Below, in pieces: positions 44,835-55,493 of a stretch of DNA of 64,000 nucleotides. The DNA is taken from contig JAHEBL010000005.1 in the NCBI GenBank assembly GCA_024642265.1, positions 22,612 through 86,611 on the forward strand, written 5' to 3'. Position numbers and translations under genes: made by a program. Position 1 is the stretch's first letter. The number at the start of each line of letters is the position of its first letter. The notes beneath the pieces are model-generated. The model was not told the origin of the DNA and did not search any database. It saw only the letters and a program-made list of their open reading frames with translations. The stretch comes from Haliea sp. (lineage in GTDB: Bacteria; Pseudomonadota; Gammaproteobacteria; Pseudomonadales; Halieaceae).

Positions 44835-45536
44835 TCACCAGCCCAGCACAACTTTTACAAAGGGTATCGACAAAGCCCGCTGCTCCACCAGAGAGGCCTC
44901 ATCCAACCGGTCAAGCAAGTCCAGCAGAGCTTCCATGTCCCTGGCTGCCCGCGTCACCACGTAGGCGCAGACGTCGCCCCCGAGGGAGAGCCCCCTGCGG
45001 GCAGCCCGAAACTGCAATACGGCCATTTTTTCCTCGTCGCCCGTCGCCGGCAGCTGGTAGACAATCCCCCAGCCCAGGCGCGAGCGCAGGTCGGCAAGGT
45101 CCACCGCCAGGGCGCGGGGCGCCGCACTGCCTGCCACCAGCAGGCTGCACCCCTGCTGCCGGGCGCGGTTAAAGAGATTGAAGAGCGCCAGCTCCCAGTC
45201 CGCCCGACCCAGCACCCGGTCCACATCGTCCAGGCACACCAGTTTCAGGGCCTCTATCCCCTGCAACACTTCTTCCGGGCGGCAGTCGGCCAGCTCACCC
45301 AGTGGCAGATAGAGGGCGCCGGCGCCCGCCAGGTGACAACAGGCTTGCAGCAGGTGGGATTTCCCGACCCCACCCGGTCCGTAGAGATAGATGATCGGCT
45401 CACCTGTCCCCTCCGCCTGTGCCCTGAGGGCAGCGACAAGGGCGCGGGACGCGGCCAGTGGCAGGAAATTATCGAGGGTAGCCTCGTCCCGCAACCGCAC
45501 CGGCAGGGGCAATTGCCGCTGGTCCGGGCCATTCAC
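44835..45536 (-). CDS. hda: DnaA regulatory inactivator Hda
   Basis: A 233-residue AAA+ protein that, bound to the sliding clamp, stimulates ATP hydrolysis by DnaA (RIDA) and so limits re-initiation. The clamp-binding peptide QLPLPV lies at residues 8-13, Walker A GPGGVGKS at 53-60, and Walker B-like CLDDVDRV follows. The Asp-Asp instead of Asp-Glu is seen in Hda. GTG start at 45536 immediately follows the perM stop. It follows the DUF2066 and perM genes, an arrangement also found in Pseudomonas. Confidence 0.9.
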   Translation of the reverse strand: MNGPDQRQLPLPVRLRDEATLDNFLPLAASRALVAALRAQAEGTGEPIIYLYGPGGVGKSHLLQACCHLAGAGALYLPLGELADCRPEEVLQGIEALKLVCLDDVDRVLGRADWELALFNLFNRARQQGCSLLVAGSAAPRALAVDLADLRSRLGWGIVYQLPATGDEEKMAVLQFRAARRGLSLGGDVCAYVVTRAARDMEALLDLLDRLDEASLVEQRALSIPFVKVVLGW

Positions 45537-46619
45537 TCAGTTACCGCCGTAAATATCACTGGCGCGGTAGTGGTGCAGCGCATGCCGCAGGAACACAGCG
45601 ATGACGGCCGCTACCGGCAGCGCCACCACAACACCGACAAATCCGGCCAGCTGCCCTCCCGCCATCAGGGCGAAAATAACAGCCACCGGGTGCAGACCAA
45701 TACGATCCCCCACCAGTACCGGGGTGAGTACCATGCTCTCGATGGCCTGGCCGATACCGAAGACCAGCAGCACCCACAACAGCACACTCCAGTCCCCGAA
45801 CTGGGCGTAGGCCGCAATACAGGAAGCCAGCACGCCAACAGTGAAGCCCAGGTAGGGCACGATGCTCGCCAGCCCCGCCAGGAGACCAAGCAGCAGCGCG
45901 AGCTGGAGACCCACCAGCCACAAACCGACGCTGTAAACCACGCCCAGCGTGCACATTACGACAAACTGGCCTCTCAGAAATGCGCCCACCACTTCATCGG
46001 CCTCATTCACCATATGGGCCACCTTGCCCTGCCACACCACGGGCAATACGCTGAGAGTCTTCGCGACCAGCCGGTCCCAATCACGCATGAGGTAAAACGC
46101 CACAACCGGCACCAGCGCGAGATTCGCAAGGCCAAGCAGGAGATTGGCGCCGGAACCGGACAATTTGAGCAGGGCAGCGCCGGTCATTTTGCCCAGGGAT
46201 TGCCAATGGTCCGCCAGCTGCCCTGACCAGTCCAACCGGGGCAGGCGCTCCAGTGTCAGGTCAAACTTCTGTTGAACCCACGGCAGGGCATCCTGGGAAA
46301 ACCAGGCGTATATCACGGGAATCTTGGCTATCAGCAGGTCCAGTTGATGCAATAACAGCGGTACGGCGATGATCATTGCTGTCGCCACGAGTATGGTGAA
46401 AACCACAAATACCACTACCACTCCCAGCGTGCGACTGAGCCCGCGCCGGGCCAGAGAGTCGACCAGTGGGTCGCCCAGGTAGGCAACCAGACCGCCCAGC
46501 ACAAAGGGCAGCAGAATCGGCTGAAGCAGATAAAACACCACAGCGCCAATCGCCCCGGCCGCCAGTGCGGCCGTCCAGCGATTTATCAGCGGTGGCAGGC
46601 CCGGGCCTAGTTCTGCCAC
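45537..46619 (-). CDS. perM: AI-2E family transporter (PerM-like)
   Basis: A 360-residue inner-membrane protein with about eight membrane segments, of the PerM/AI-2E exporter superfamily (UPF0118). GGLVAYLGDPLVD near residue 40 and the C-terminal ALMAGGQLAGFVGVVVALPVAAV are the typical blocks. Function is not established in this lineage; relatives export autoinducer-2 or sodium. It uses GTG 46619 within the end of DUF2066 (13-base overlap) and is followed directly by hda. Confidence 0.87.
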   Translation of the reverse strand: MAELGPGLPPLINRWTAALAAGAIGAVVFYLLQPILLPFVLGGLVAYLGDPLVDSLARRGLSRTLGVVVVFVVFTILVATAMIIAVPLLLHQLDLLIAKIPVIYAWFSQDALPWVQQKFDLTLERLPRLDWSGQLADHWQSLGKMTGAALLKLSGSGANLLLGLANLALVPVVAFYLMRDWDRLVAKTLSVLPVVWQGKVAHMVNEADEVVGAFLRGQFVVMCTLGVVYSVGLWLVGLQLALLLGLLAGLASIVPYLGFTVGVLASCIAAYAQFGDWSVLLWVLLVFGIGQAIESMVLTPVLVGDRIGLHPVAVIFALMAGGQLAGFVGVVVALPVAAVIAVFLRHALHHYRASDIYGGN

Positions 46620-47656
46620 AGGTAGTTCAAATCAGCACCTGCCCCGGTCACTGGAATCGACACCAATCGCTTATTGGACTCGATGACAGTGGCCAGCTGA
46701 TCGGGGGCTGCCTGTGCCCTCAGGCGCACGAGGATCCTGTCGCCCTGCACCGACTCCACATCGGCCTGTTCGACAAGTTCAAGACTTTCAAGCCAGGAGG
46801 CGATTGCGGCGTAATCGGCGTAGCTGGTCACCCCCGTTACCGACATGACCAGGCCGACACCTTGAGCAGACGCCGCAACCGCATAGCGAGCCGCCATGGA
46901 TTCAGTCACCAGGCTGACACCCTCACGCAAAAACAGCGCTTCGCTTGCAACCGTCGCGGAGCGCTGGCTTCGGTCAGCACCGCCGAAGTAATTCCACTTG
47001 CCAACAGCCCCGCCATCGGGTTGCAGGGCAAACTCGCCGACCAGCACATCCTGCAGCTGGTAACGAACTGAGGCCTGATTCAGTGCCCCGCTGTCCAGAT
47101 TCCGGGCCTGGTCCACAGTCAAAGCGGCGGTATCAACCAGGTCGTACAGAGGGAGCTGCAACGGCACGCCGCGACGCGAAAACTCCGTGCGCATTTCCTT
47201 CACCAGCGCGGGGTCTGTCTCCGCATTGACAAACTGCCACCCGCCGGCCTCTTCCTTCACCAGCCATACCAGCACCATTGGCCGGTTTGCCGTCCATATC
47301 GGTGCGCCGGCCTCGATCATGAGGTCTCTTATGTAGCCCCCGTCAAACAGGGCGCGCAACAAAAGTCCCCCTGGAACCCCGGGGTCCTGGCTGTACGAAT
47401 ACTGCTGGACGTGTTTGCGGGCGCCGGGCAGGGCGGCAGCGATAACCGGGTTGCGCAATACACTCACGCTACCGGACACTTTCACAAACACTGCCGCCAG
47501 CGCGTCGCTTGAGGCGCTGGCAAGCTGGGCGGGGGATTGATCTGCTACCGGCACTTCCGCTGAGTAGAGATCCTTGACGATTTCGGCGCGCGCAACAGCC
47601 GCTGCAAACAGCACAAGCAGCGCAAACCCGAGGCTGCGCCTGACATAGGTTATCAA
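46607..47656 (-). CDS. DUF2066 domain-containing exported protein
   Basis: A protein of about 349 residues with a signal peptide (LITYVRRSLGFALLVLFAAAVARAE) and the DUF2066 domain, recognised from ALAAVFVKVSGSVSVLRNP and ARKHVQQYSYS. Role unknown, but the gene sits by purM in many gammaproteobacteria including Pseudomonas. TTG 47656 is the chosen start: GGGAG lies 6 bases upstream. An alternative TTG eight codons earlier (47680) would lie within the purM upstream region and lacks such an RBS. Confidence 0.8.
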   Translation of the reverse strand: MITYVRRSLGFALLVLFAAAVARAEIVKDLYSAEVPVADQSPAQLASASSDALAAVFVKVSGSVSVLRNPVIAAALPGARKHVQQYSYSQDPGVPGGLLLRALFDGGYIRDLMIEAGAPIWTANRPMVLVWLVKEEAGGWQFVNAETDPALVKEMRTEFSRRGVPLQLPLYDLVDTAALTVDQARNLDSGALNQASVRYQLQDVLVGEFALQPDGGAVGKWNYFGGADRSQRSATVASEALFLREGVSLVTESMAARYAVAASAQGVGLVMSVTGVTSYADYAAIASWLESLELVEQADVESVQGDRILVRLRAQAAPDQLATVIESNKRLVSIPVTGAGADLNYLWQN

Positions 47657-47820
47657 GGCTTTCTCCCTAACCGGTGGCAAAGCAGCATTGTAACAGGACT
47701 GGCAGCCCCCCGGGGAAGCGCAAAATTGTCGCGGGCGGGATGATCTGGATGATGTTTGCCGCTAGAATAGCCGCCCTCGGAACCATACCCCGATCACACC
47801 ACAGCCAGCGGATTCCAGCC

Positions 47821-48861
47821 ATGAATGACGACAACGGGCACACTTCTCTCAGTTACAAGGATGCCGGCGTGGATATCGATGCCGGCAATGCGCTGGTTGA
47901 GAGAATCAAGGGGATCTCGCGGCGCACCCGGCGACCCGAGGTGCTGGGCGGCCTGGGCGGTTTTGGCGCCCTCTGCGAGATTCCCGCGGGATACCGCCAG
48001 CCGGTGCTGGTTGCCGGCACGGACGGTGTGGGCACCAAGCTGCGGCTGGCCATGGATATGGGCATCCACGACACCATCGGCATCGATCTCGTTGCCATGT
48101 GCGTCAACGACCTGGTAGTGGCGGGCGCGGAACCGTTGTTTTTCCTCGACTACTACGCCACCGGCGCCCTCGATGTAGACACCGCGGCAGACGTGGTGAC
48201 CGGCATAGGCGCGGGCTGTGAACTGGCGGGCTGCGCTCTGGTTGGGGGTGAAACCGCCGAGATGCCAGGCATGTACGACGGCGAGGATTACGACCTGGCG
48301 GGCTTCTGCGTGGGGGTTGTCGAAAAGTCCAAAATTATCGATGGCGCAAAAGTGGGTGCCGATGACGTACTGCTGGGCATCGCCAGCAGCGGCCCCCACT
48401 CCAATGGCTACTCCCTGATCCGCAAGATCCTCGAACGCAGCGGCGCCGACCTGGCAGAGCCGCTGGGCGCTACCACCCTCGGCCAGGCGCTGCTGGCGCC
48501 GACAACCATCTATGTGAAAGCACTGCTGTCGCTGTTTGAACAGGTGGAGGTGAAGGCACTGTCCCATATTACCGGTGGCGGCCTGCTGGAAAACCTGCCC
48601 AGGGTGCTGCCTGAAGGCTGGGGGGCACAGATAGACACGACCAGTTGGGAGTGGCCGGAGATATTCAAATGGCTGCAGGCACAGGGCAATGTCGAGACGC
48701 GGGAAATGTACCGAACCTTCAACTGCGGTGTGGGAATGGTTATCTGCGTCGCGGCAGCCGATAGCGACAGCGCGCTGGCCCACCTCAATTCAGCAGGACA
48801 CCGGGCCTGGCAGATAGGCACAATCCGCGCGGGCGACTCCGGGGTAGTACTGCTGCCGTGA
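47821..48861 (+). CDS. purM: Phosphoribosylformylglycinamidine cyclo-ligase (AIR synthetase)
   Basis: Fifth step of purine synthesis, FGAM to AIR with ATP. A 346-residue protein beginning [22 protein letters not shown]. Typical blocks are [44 protein letters not shown] and [17 protein letters not shown] 47821 begins the conserved domain; a longer in-frame reading extends 49 codons into the upstream region without an RBS. It overlaps purN by GTGA. Confidence 0.96.
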   Translation: MNDDNGHTSLSYKDAGVDIDAGNALVERIKGISRRTRRPEVLGGLGGFGALCEIPAGYRQPVLVAGTDGVGTKLRLAMDMGIHDTIGIDLVAMCVNDLVVAGAEPLFFLDYYATGALDVDTAADVVTGIGAGCELAGCALVGGETAEMPGMYDGEDYDLAGFCVGVVEKSKIIDGAKVGADDVLLGIASSGPHSNGYSLIRKILERSGADLAEPLGATTLGQALLAPTTIYVKALLSLFEQVEVKALSHITGGGLLENLPRVLPEGWGAQIDTTSWEWPEIFKWLQAQGNVETREMYRTFNCGVGMVICVAAADSDSALAHLNSAGHRAWQIGTIRAGDSGVVLLP

Positions 48862-49523
48862 AACCGGGTGCCAGGGCCCGGCTGGCCATCCTGATCTCCG
48901 GTCGGGGCAGCAACCTGCAGGCTTTTATCGACGCCTGCGCCGGGGGTGTCCTGAATGCGGACATCTGCGTGGTAATCAGTAACAATCCCGCCGCCGCGGG
49001 CCTGGAACGGGCCGCTGCAGCCGGCATTGCAACCTGCTGCATCGATCACCGGTCTTTCGCCTCGCGCGACGCTTTTGACACCGCCCTGGCCGCAGAAGTG
49101 AGCCGCCGGCAAGCCGACCTTGTCATTCTGGCCGGTTTTATGCGCATCCTCACGCCGGCTTTCATCACCCCTTTCAGCGGCCGCCTGCTGAACGTACACC
49201 CGTCCCTGCTGCCGCGCTACCCGGGCCTGCATACACACCAGCGCGCGCTGGATGCGGGGGACCCGGAGGCAGGCGTAACAGTGCATTTTGTCACATTGGA
49301 ACTCGATGGCGGACCGCCTATCATTCAGGCTCGCGTGCCTGTCTTGCCCGGGGACACGGCCCAGACCCTGGCCGCCCGGGTTATAGAGAAAGAGCACCTG
49401 ATCTACCCGCTCGCAGCCCAGTGGCATATCTCAGGGCGCCTGCAGCTGACAGATACTGGAGCGTACCTTGATGGTGAGCCGATACCGGCAACCGGCATTG
49501 ATTACCAGGAAAACGCGCACTGA
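48858..49523 (+). CDS. purN: Phosphoribosylglycinamide formyltransferase
   Basis: Third step of purine synthesis, transferring formyl from 10-formyl-THF to GAR. A 221-residue enzyme with [15 protein letters not shown], the catalytic Asn/His region (VISNNPAA, and [18 protein letters not shown] containing the catalytic His), and [15 protein letters not shown]. It starts at GTG 48858 within the purM stop codon, so it is translationally coupled. Its end overlaps the DUF3108 gene by 53 bases. Confidence 0.95.
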   Translation: MKPGARARLAILISGRGSNLQAFIDACAGGVLNADICVVISNNPAAAGLERAAAAGIATCCIDHRSFASRDAFDTALAAEVSRRQADLVILAGFMRILTPAFITPFSGRLLNVHPSLLPRYPGLHTHQRALDAGDPEAGVTVHFVTLELDGGPPIIQARVPVLPGDTAQTLAARVIEKEHLIYPLAAQWHISGRLQLTDTGAYLDGEPIPATGIDYQENAH

Positions 49524-50253
49524 GGGCTTCCTCCCGCTGTGTATTGCACTGCTGGCCGGCATGGCTCTGCTGCTGTCCCCCCTGGTTGCCGCAGCTGATT
49601 ATGCAGCTTCCCTGCGGCCCTACACGGCGCAATACAAGACCACCGCCAGGGGTTTCAGCCTGAATGTCACCCGGAGGCTGAAAGAGGATAGCGACGACCA
49701 CTTCATCCTGACCAACGGCGGCAAAATCCTTGTGGTTGGTTTTCACGAGGTAAGCGTATTCACGGTAGAGGATCGCCGGATCCAGCCCATATCCTACGTC
49801 TACCAGGGCACCGGCATGGTAAACCGCCGGCGCGAACTGCATTTCACCGGGGAACAGGACACGATCAGCAGCCTGTACAAGGATGAGTGGTACAAGCTGC
49901 CCTACAGCGATACCACGCTGGACCGCATGAGCCAGATGGAGCAGTTGCGCCTGGTGCTGCTGGAAAATCCAATGGCGGCAAGGGAAATTACCCTGCGGGT
50001 GGCGGATGGCAAGAGGGTAAAGGACTCCAGGCTGGTGTTGATCGCGCAAGAGACCCTGCAGACACCCCTGGGCCCGGTGGATACACTCCATTACGAGCGC
50101 CTGCACGATGATCCCGATCGTAAATCCGATCTGTGGTTCGCCCCGCAGTGGGATTACATGATGGTGAAAACGGTCCACATAGAGGACGGTGATCCGGTGG
50201 AAATGATATTGACCAGCGCCACCATCGAAGGCGAGGCGGTCGCGATCAACTGA
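49471..50253 (+). CDS. DUF3108 domain-containing exported protein
   Basis: A 260-residue protein with an N-terminal hydrophobic signal (around residues 20-42) and the DUF3108 beta-rich domain (YTAQYKTTARGFSLNV, QDTISSLYKD, ETLQTPLGPVDTLHYER, DLWFAPQWDYMMVK). The family sits beside purN in Pseudomonas and many relatives; its role is unknown. Start ATG 49471 is preferred to the adjacent TTG 49468. Overlap with purN by 53 bases suggests coupled expression. Confidence 0.8.
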   Translation: MVSRYRQPALITRKTRTEGFLPLCIALLAGMALLLSPLVAAADYAASLRPYTAQYKTTARGFSLNVTRRLKEDSDDHFILTNGGKILVVGFHEVSVFTVEDRRIQPISYVYQGTGMVNRRRELHFTGEQDTISSLYKDEWYKLPYSDTTLDRMSQMEQLRLVLLENPMAAREITLRVADGKRVKDSRLVLIAQETLQTPLGPVDTLHYERLHDDPDRKSDLWFAPQWDYMMVKTVHIEDGDPVEMILTSATIEGEAVAIN

Positions 50254-50343
50254 GCTTGTCCCGCAATACCCGCCACAGCCCAGCAGACAGGAACTGCCGT
50301 GAGGCGGCCCGGGAAAGCGCGGGATTGCCCGACTGCATGGGTC

Positions 50344-51726
50344 TCAGGGCTCCCCCGCCACAGCCCTGCCCGGGGTCGATAAGTCGCGCTGCTGCAGGTC
50401 GAACGCCAGCAGCTCGGCGACTTCCAGGCGAACAATGTCCAGCCGCTGTGCCAGCTCCTGGCGCATCTCGGCATGCGTATTCAGTTTCAGGTAGGTCCTG
50501 AGCTCCTCAAGCAGTTGGGCGTGGCGCTCGCGAAACAGCAGCGATGCTACACCGCTCAATGGTGCCAGCAGCCACCAGGCGAGCGGAGGAAACAACTCTG
50601 TCCCCAGCAGGTGAGCCTGCAGGCTCCAGCACAAGGGGTACAGGAGCAGGCCGCCGAACAGTTTGGCGGTAGACTGCCGATCCGGGCGAATCTTCAGGCG
50701 GCTTAGCAGCCGCGTCAGGAAAAATGGCAGTACATTGAGGAAGATGCCCAGCAGTGCCAGCGGAAGTCGCACCACGAAAAGGGACAATTTGCGAATACTG
50801 TAGAGCGCCTGCAGCAGCCTGGGATGACCCTGCACCACATGCTCATGGCGGACAGACAGGACCCGCAGCAGGCGATCATAGCTGTTGACCGCCTCGATGA
50901 TCCTGGCGACCCGCCGCGGATTTTGCTCCTTGGTGCGCAGATAGGCGTCAGCCAGTTGTTTCTGTGCAGGAAACTCGTCCGCCAGGCTCGCCAGGTCCGG
51001 ATCCGCCTGCTGGCGTGAATCGTACAGTGCAGCCGCGCGCTGTATCAGCTTTGCCTCCTCCCAGCTGGGGTAATTGAGCGTTACCGACTTGATGCCCTCC
51101 TCCACCAGCGTCATCACCTGGCCGACTGACTCCCTGGATTCGGCATCTGCCACATCCAGGCCGGCGATGGGGTCGATGGGTTGCCCGATAGAGATCAGCA
51201 CTCGCGAGCGAAATTTCTGCCTGGCGTCAAAGTTCAGCCCGACGGGGACGATACGCAAGCCCAATGGTCCGCAGTTTTGTTCCGCTCCCAGTGCAATCCG
51301 GGCCACCCCGGTCTTGAGCTTCCGCAATTCGGAATCAGCGTGGCTTTCACCCTCCGGGAAAACCACAATGCAGGTATTCTTTGCCAAAGCCTCATGACAG
51401 GCTGCAAACATATCCCGGTTGTTCGCCAGGTAGTCGGGGGACGCCGAGTCCTGTTGACGATACACGGGGATGGCTTTGACCGCTGCAAGCAAAGGGTGCA
51501 GCGCACGGGTTTCCCACAGTTTGACGGCAACCAGCGGGCGCGGCTCACGCGGCAAACGGGTGCGCGCCAACAGCCCATCGACCAGCGAATTCATGTGATT
51601 GGGCGTGTAGATAACCGGGGTATCACGCGGCACGTTAGCGGCGCCGGTGACTTCTATCTTGCGAAAAAACACTGCCAGCAACAGGCTGACGAACGGGACG
51701 AGTACAACTTCGAGGAATTTCTGCAA
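50344..51726 (-). CDS. PlsC-fold lysophospholipid/glycerol-3-phosphate acyltransferase
   Basis: A 460-residue membrane acyltransferase with an N-terminal membrane segment, then NHMNSLVD (His44, Asp50) and the FPEG-containing segment VVFPEGESH. The spacing is NHx5D rather than the usual NHx4D, a feature I associate with the Gpt2/SCT1-like acyltransferases. A large C-terminal region (about 290-430) with two to three more membrane segments extends well beyond PlsC (245). It probably acylates glycerol-3-phosphate or its lyso derivative in phospholipid synthesis. It follows dcd by 22 bases. Confidence 0.82.
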   Translation of the reverse strand: MQKFLEVVLVPFVSLLLAVFFRKIEVTGAANVPRDTPVIYTPNHMNSLVDGLLARTRLPREPRPLVAVKLWETRALHPLLAAVKAIPVYRQQDSASPDYLANNRDMFAACHEALAKNTCIVVFPEGESHADSELRKLKTGVARIALGAEQNCGPLGLRIVPVGLNFDARQKFRSRVLISIGQPIDPIAGLDVADAESRESVGQVMTLVEEGIKSVTLNYPSWEEAKLIQRAAALYDSRQQADPDLASLADEFPAQKQLADAYLRTKEQNPRRVARIIEAVNSYDRLLRVLSVRHEHVVQGHPRLLQALYSIRKLSLFVVRLPLALLGIFLNVLPFFLTRLLSRLKIRPDRQSTAKLFGGLLLYPLCWSLQAHLLGTELFPPLAWWLLAPLSGVASLLFRERHAQLLEELRTYLKLNTHAEMRQELAQRLDIVRLEVAELLAFDLQQRDLSTPGRAVAGEP

Positions 51727-51748
51727 CAGCTGTACTCCTGTGACTGAA

Positions 51749-52315
51749 TCAGGCCTTGGGCAGGGTCACTCCCCTCTGGCCCTGGTATTTGCCACCCCGG
51801 TCCTTGTAACTGACCTCGCACACTTCATCCGACTCGAAGAACAGCATCTGCGCTACGCCTTCATTCGCGTAGATCTTCGCAGGCAGCGTGGTGGTATTGG
51901 AAAATTCCAGGGTCACGTGACCCTCCCACTCAGGCTCAAGCGGCGTCACATTGACGATGATGCCGCAGCGGGCGTAGGTCGATTTGCCCAGGCAAATAGT
52001 CAGCACGTTGCGAGGAATACGGAAATATTCCACGGTACTGGCCAGGGCAAAGGAGTTGGGAGGAATGACGCAGACGTCCCCCACCACATCGACAAAACTG
52101 TTCTCGTCAAAGCGCTTCGGGTCCACCGTAGCGGAGTTGATATTGGTAAACACCTTGAATTCCCGCGAGCAGCGCACGTCGTAGCCGTAACTGGAGGTAC
52201 CATAGGAAATCAGGCGATTCGCGCCATCCGTCCGCACCTGCCCCGCCTCGAAGGGTTCGATCATGCCGTGCTCGCTGGCCATCCGGCGAATCCATTTGTC
52301 TGACTTGATACTCAC
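51749..52315 (-). CDS. dcd: dCTP deaminase
   Basis: A 188-residue trimeric enzyme that deaminates dCTP to dUTP, feeding dTMP synthesis. Signature [13 protein letters not shown] start, [15 protein letters not shown], the catalytic Glu in [15 protein letters not shown], and [14 protein letters not shown] all match the E. coli-type enzyme (193 residues). It is the middle gene of the apbC-dcd-acyltransferase run, 39 bases after apbC. The apbC-dcd linkage is conserved in pseudomonads. Confidence 0.95.
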   Translation of the reverse strand: MSIKSDKWIRRMASEHGMIEPFEAGQVRTDGANRLISYGTSSYGYDVRCSREFKVFTNINSATVDPKRFDENSFVDVVGDVCVIPPNSFALASTVEYFRIPRNVLTICLGKSTYARCGIIVNVTPLEPEWEGHVTLEFSNTTTLPAKIYANEGVAQMLFFESDEVCEVSYKDRGGKYQGQRGVTLPKA

Positions 52316-52354
52316 ATCTCACCTGTCTTGTTCGTTATGTCTTGCGTTATGTCT

Positions 52355-53170
52355 TCAGTCGTCGGAAATATTGATTGCCGGAAATTCGTCCACCCCTCCG
52401 GCGCCGCCGGCCGCCAGGGTCGCCTGAATCGCCTCGGCAATTTCGAGGTATATGGCTGCTTCCGGCGAGTCCGGCTCGGCAACGACCGTGGGACAACCCG
52501 AATCGGTCTGCTCCCGGATGGAGAGGGACAAAGGCAGGCTGCCCAGCAGGGCCACGCCGTACTCAGTGGCGATGCGCTGCCCGCCCTCCGCGCCGAAAAT
52601 GTGCTCCCGATGGCCGCACTCGCTACAGATATGCACCGCCATGTTTTCCACCACCCCGAGTATCGGAATATCCACTTTACGGAACATTTCTATGCCTTTC
52701 TGGGCATCCATCAGGGCAATGTCCTGGGGCGTGGTGACAATAACGGCTCCCGCCACCTTGGCTTTCTGTGACAGCGTCAGCTGGATATCGCCGGTGCCCG
52801 GGGGCATGTCTATCACCAGGTAGTCCAGCTCACCCCACAGGGTCTGCTCGAGCATTTGCGTCAGCGCACCGCCGGCCATGGGGCCGCGCCAAACCATGGG
52901 CGTGCGCTCGGTTACCAGGTATCCCATGGACATGGTCTTGAGCCCGTGGGCCTCAACCGGCAGCAGGTACTGCCCGTCCCGTTGATCCGGTCGTGTGCCC
53001 TCGGCAACCCCCAGCATCAGTTGCTGGCTGGGACCATAGATGTCGGCATCGAGCAAGCCGACTTTGAGGCCGAGGGCCTTGAGAGCCAGGGCCAGGTTGA
53101 CGGCAGTGGTCGACTTGCCGACACCACCCTTGCCCGATGCCACAGCGATAATATGTTTGATTTCGTTCAT
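52355..53170 (-). CDS. apbC: Iron-sulfur cluster carrier protein ApbC/Mrp
   Basis: A 271-residue P-loop NTPase that carries Fe-S clusters to apoproteins. It has the deviant Walker A GKGGVGKS at 13-20, LDADIYGPSQ, DMPPGTGD and the CxxC cluster site in VHICSECGHR. It lacks the N-terminal MIP18-like/DUF59 domain of E. coli Mrp (369), consistent with the short Pseudomonas form. ATG 53170 starts the conserved part; the longer frame adds 16 residues. Divergent from metG, a conserved neighbourhood. Confidence 0.93.
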   Translation of the reverse strand: MNEIKHIIAVASGKGGVGKSTTAVNLALALKALGLKVGLLDADIYGPSQQLMLGVAEGTRPDQRDGQYLLPVEAHGLKTMSMGYLVTERTPMVWRGPMAGGALTQMLEQTLWGELDYLVIDMPPGTGDIQLTLSQKAKVAGAVIVTTPQDIALMDAQKGIEMFRKVDIPILGVVENMAVHICSECGHREHIFGAEGGQRIATEYGVALLGSLPLSLSIREQTDSGCPTVVAEPDSPEAAIYLEIAEAIQATLAAGGAGGVDEFPAINISDD

Positions 53171-53283
53171 GAATTCCCGTTTGCAACATGATTGCGAAAA
53201 AGCGCTGCCCGCCGCCATCGCGCCTCCGACCGGCGCTTTTGAACGACTTTTGGCCCCGGGCCCGGCAGCGCTGCGCCGGCGCT

Positions 53284-53312
53284 AGTATAAGGACATGCCA
53301 CCGGTTCAACAA
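53284..53312 (-). promoter_or_regulatory. Possible promoter of apbC
   Basis: Minus-strand TTGTTG (53312-53307) and TATACT (53289-53284) with 17 bases between, 115 bases before the apbC ATG. The -35 match is moderate. For metG on the plus strand, TATAGT at 53362-53367 is a plausible -10 without a clear -35. Confidence 0.4.
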
Positions 53313-53404
53313 CGCCGGCCGCCGACCAGCATCCGCGGATGAAAAGGCCCGGCAAAAACGCTATAGTGGCGCCCCTTTTGCCGCGACACGGACAGGCAAC
53401 GAAC

Positions 53405-55429
53405 ATGGCTCCCAAGCGCCCCCGCAAAATTCTGGTCACCAGCGCCCTGCCCTATGCAAACGCCCCCCTGCACCTGGGTCACATGCTGGAACAGGTCCAG
53501 GCGGATATCTGGGTCAGGTTTCAAAAATCACGGGGCCACGACTGCCTGTATGTCTGCGCGGATGACGCCCATGGCACTGCGATCATGCTGGCTGCCGAGA
53601 AGCAGGGCATCACGCCGGAGCAGCATATTGAACGAATTCACCGGGATCACAAGCGAGACAGCGATCGTTTCCTGATCGACTTCGCCAATTTCCACAGTAC
53701 TCACTCCCCGGAAAACCGGGCATGGAGCGAGGAAATTTACCGCCGCCTGAAGGCCAACAAGCACATTGCCTCCAGAGCGATCACCCAGGCCTTCGACCCG
53801 GAAAAGCAGCTTTTCCTGGCCGACCGTTTCATCAAGGGCAGTTGCCCGCGCTGCAAAACGCCCGACCAGTACGGTGACAACTGCGAGGCGTGCGGCGCCA
53901 CTTACACACCAGCAGACCTGATCGACCCGGTCTCGGCCATCTCCGGTGCCACGCCGGTCGAGAAAGAATCTGTGCATTTCTTCTTCAAGCTCCCGGAGTT
54001 CGAAACCATGCTGAGGCAGTGGCTGGACTCGGACACCCTGCAGCCACAGGTGGCCAACAAACTGCGCGAATGGACAGAAGCCGGCCTGCAGGAGTGGGAC
54101 ATCAGTCGCGATGCGCCCTACTTCGGCTTCGAGATACCCGATGAGCCCGGCAAATACTTCTACGTCTGGCTGGACGCACCCATAGGCTATATCGCAAGTT
54201 TCCAGAATTACTGTGAGCGAACCGGCCACCCGTTCGAGCCCTACTGGCAACCCGGTGGCGATACCGAGCTCTACCACTTCATTGGCAAGGATATTATCAA
54301 TTTCCACGGCCTGTTCTGGCCGGCCATGCTGCAATCCGCCGGGTTGCGCACACCGACCGCGATCTTTGTGCACGGTTTCCTGACCGTCAACGGCACCAAG
54401 ATGTCCAAGAGCCGTGGCACTTTTATCAATGCCGGCACCTACCTGGAGCATCTGGACGCGGAATATCTGCGCTATTATTTCGCCGCCAAGCTGAGCGGCT
54501 CAGTGGACGATATCGACCTGAACCTGGAGGACTTCGTACAGCGGGTCAATTCAGATGTGGTGGGCAAAATTGTCAACATCGCCAGCCGCTGTGCCGGTTT
54601 TCTCGCCCGGGGATTCGACAACCGCCTGGCAGGTGAATGCGCCGAGCCGGCCTTGCTGGCAGATTTCATCGCTCGCGGGGACGCTATTGCGCAGCTGTAC
54701 GAAGAGCGGGAATTCAACAAGGCCATGCGCGAGGTCGTGGCGCTGGCCGACCAGGCCAACCAGTATATCGACGAGAAAAAACCCTGGGTGCTGGCCAAGC
54801 AGGCGGGCAGCGAAAGCGAAGTGCATGCGGTCTGCAGCGTGGGTATCAACCTGTTTCGTGTACTGATGACCTACCTCAAACCGGTACTTCCGGCCATGGC
54901 GACCAAAGCGGAGTCGTTCCTGGCGTGCGCGCTGGACTGGACGGAATTGGAAAACGTTCTGGTGGACCACCAGCTGGGAACTTTCGAACCGCTGCTGACA
55001 CGCATCGACAGCAAGCAGGTGGACGCCATGGTCGAAGCCAGCAAGCAGGCGACAGTGGCGGCGCGCGCCGCTCCGGTTGCCGTCGGGCAAGCGGATAAGG
55101 CCGAGACCATCGCGTTTGAGGATTTCGCCAGGGTCGACCTGCGCATCGCCGAGATTGTGGCGGCTGAACTGGTAGAAGGCGCCGACAAGCTGCTGCGCCT
55201 CACACTCAGCCTCGGTGACAGCGAAAAACAGGTGTTGGCAGGGATACGTTCCGCCTACGAGCCGGGCGAGCTGGTGGGCAAACTCACCGTGATGGTGGCC
55301 AACCTGGCACCGCGCAAAATGCGATTCGGGGTATCCGAGGGCATGGTGCTGGCCGCCGGTCCGGGAGGCAAGGAGCTGTTCCTGCTGGAGCCGCACGCGG
55401 GCGCCCGAGCCGGGATGCAGGTCAAGTAA
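53405..55429 (+). CDS. metG: Methionyl-tRNA synthetase
   Basis: Class I aminoacyl-tRNA synthetase of 674 residues. HLGH (the HIGH motif) at 23-26, a four-Cys zinc knuckle (CPRC ... CEAC) near residues 147-163, and KMSKS at 332-336. The C-terminal domain (about 565-674) is the Trbp111-like tRNA-binding OB-fold ([26 protein letters not shown]). Length and domain order match E. coli MetRS (677). ATG 53405 begins the conserved protein; the longer frame adds 22 codons. Confidence 0.96.
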   Translation: MAPKRPRKILVTSALPYANAPLHLGHMLEQVQADIWVRFQKSRGHDCLYVCADDAHGTAIMLAAEKQGITPEQHIERIHRDHKRDSDRFLIDFANFHSTHSPENRAWSEEIYRRLKANKHIASRAITQAFDPEKQLFLADRFIKGSCPRCKTPDQYGDNCEACGATYTPADLIDPVSAISGATPVEKESVHFFFKLPEFETMLRQWLDSDTLQPQVANKLREWTEAGLQEWDISRDAPYFGFEIPDEPGKYFYVWLDAPIGYIASFQNYCERTGHPFEPYWQPGGDTELYHFIGKDIINFHGLFWPAMLQSAGLRTPTAIFVHGFLTVNGTKMSKSRGTFINAGTYLEHLDAEYLRYYFAAKLSGSVDDIDLNLEDFVQRVNSDVVGKIVNIASRCAGFLARGFDNRLAGECAEPALLADFIARGDAIAQLYEEREFNKAMREVVALADQANQYIDEKKPWVLAKQAGSESEVHAVCSVGINLFRVLMTYLKPVLPAMATKAESFLACALDWTELENVLVDHQLGTFEPLLTRIDSKQVDAMVEASKQATVAARAAPVAVGQADKAETIAFEDFARVDLRIAEIVAAELVEGADKLLRLTLSLGDSEKQVLAGIRSAYEPGELVGKLTVMVANLAPRKMRFGVSEGMVLAAGPGGKELFLLEPHAGARAGMQVK

Positions 55430-55493
55430 GCAGCCGCCCCCGAACGGACATGCGTCCATTAACTAATTGTTTATCAAGAGAAAGTTTCATACC

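Noticed and set aside
44475..46226. Plus-strand frame of 583 codons over hda and perM
   Set aside because: Composition is His/Gln/Arg-rich as expected of an antisense shadow; Hda and PerM on the minus strand are clearly coding.
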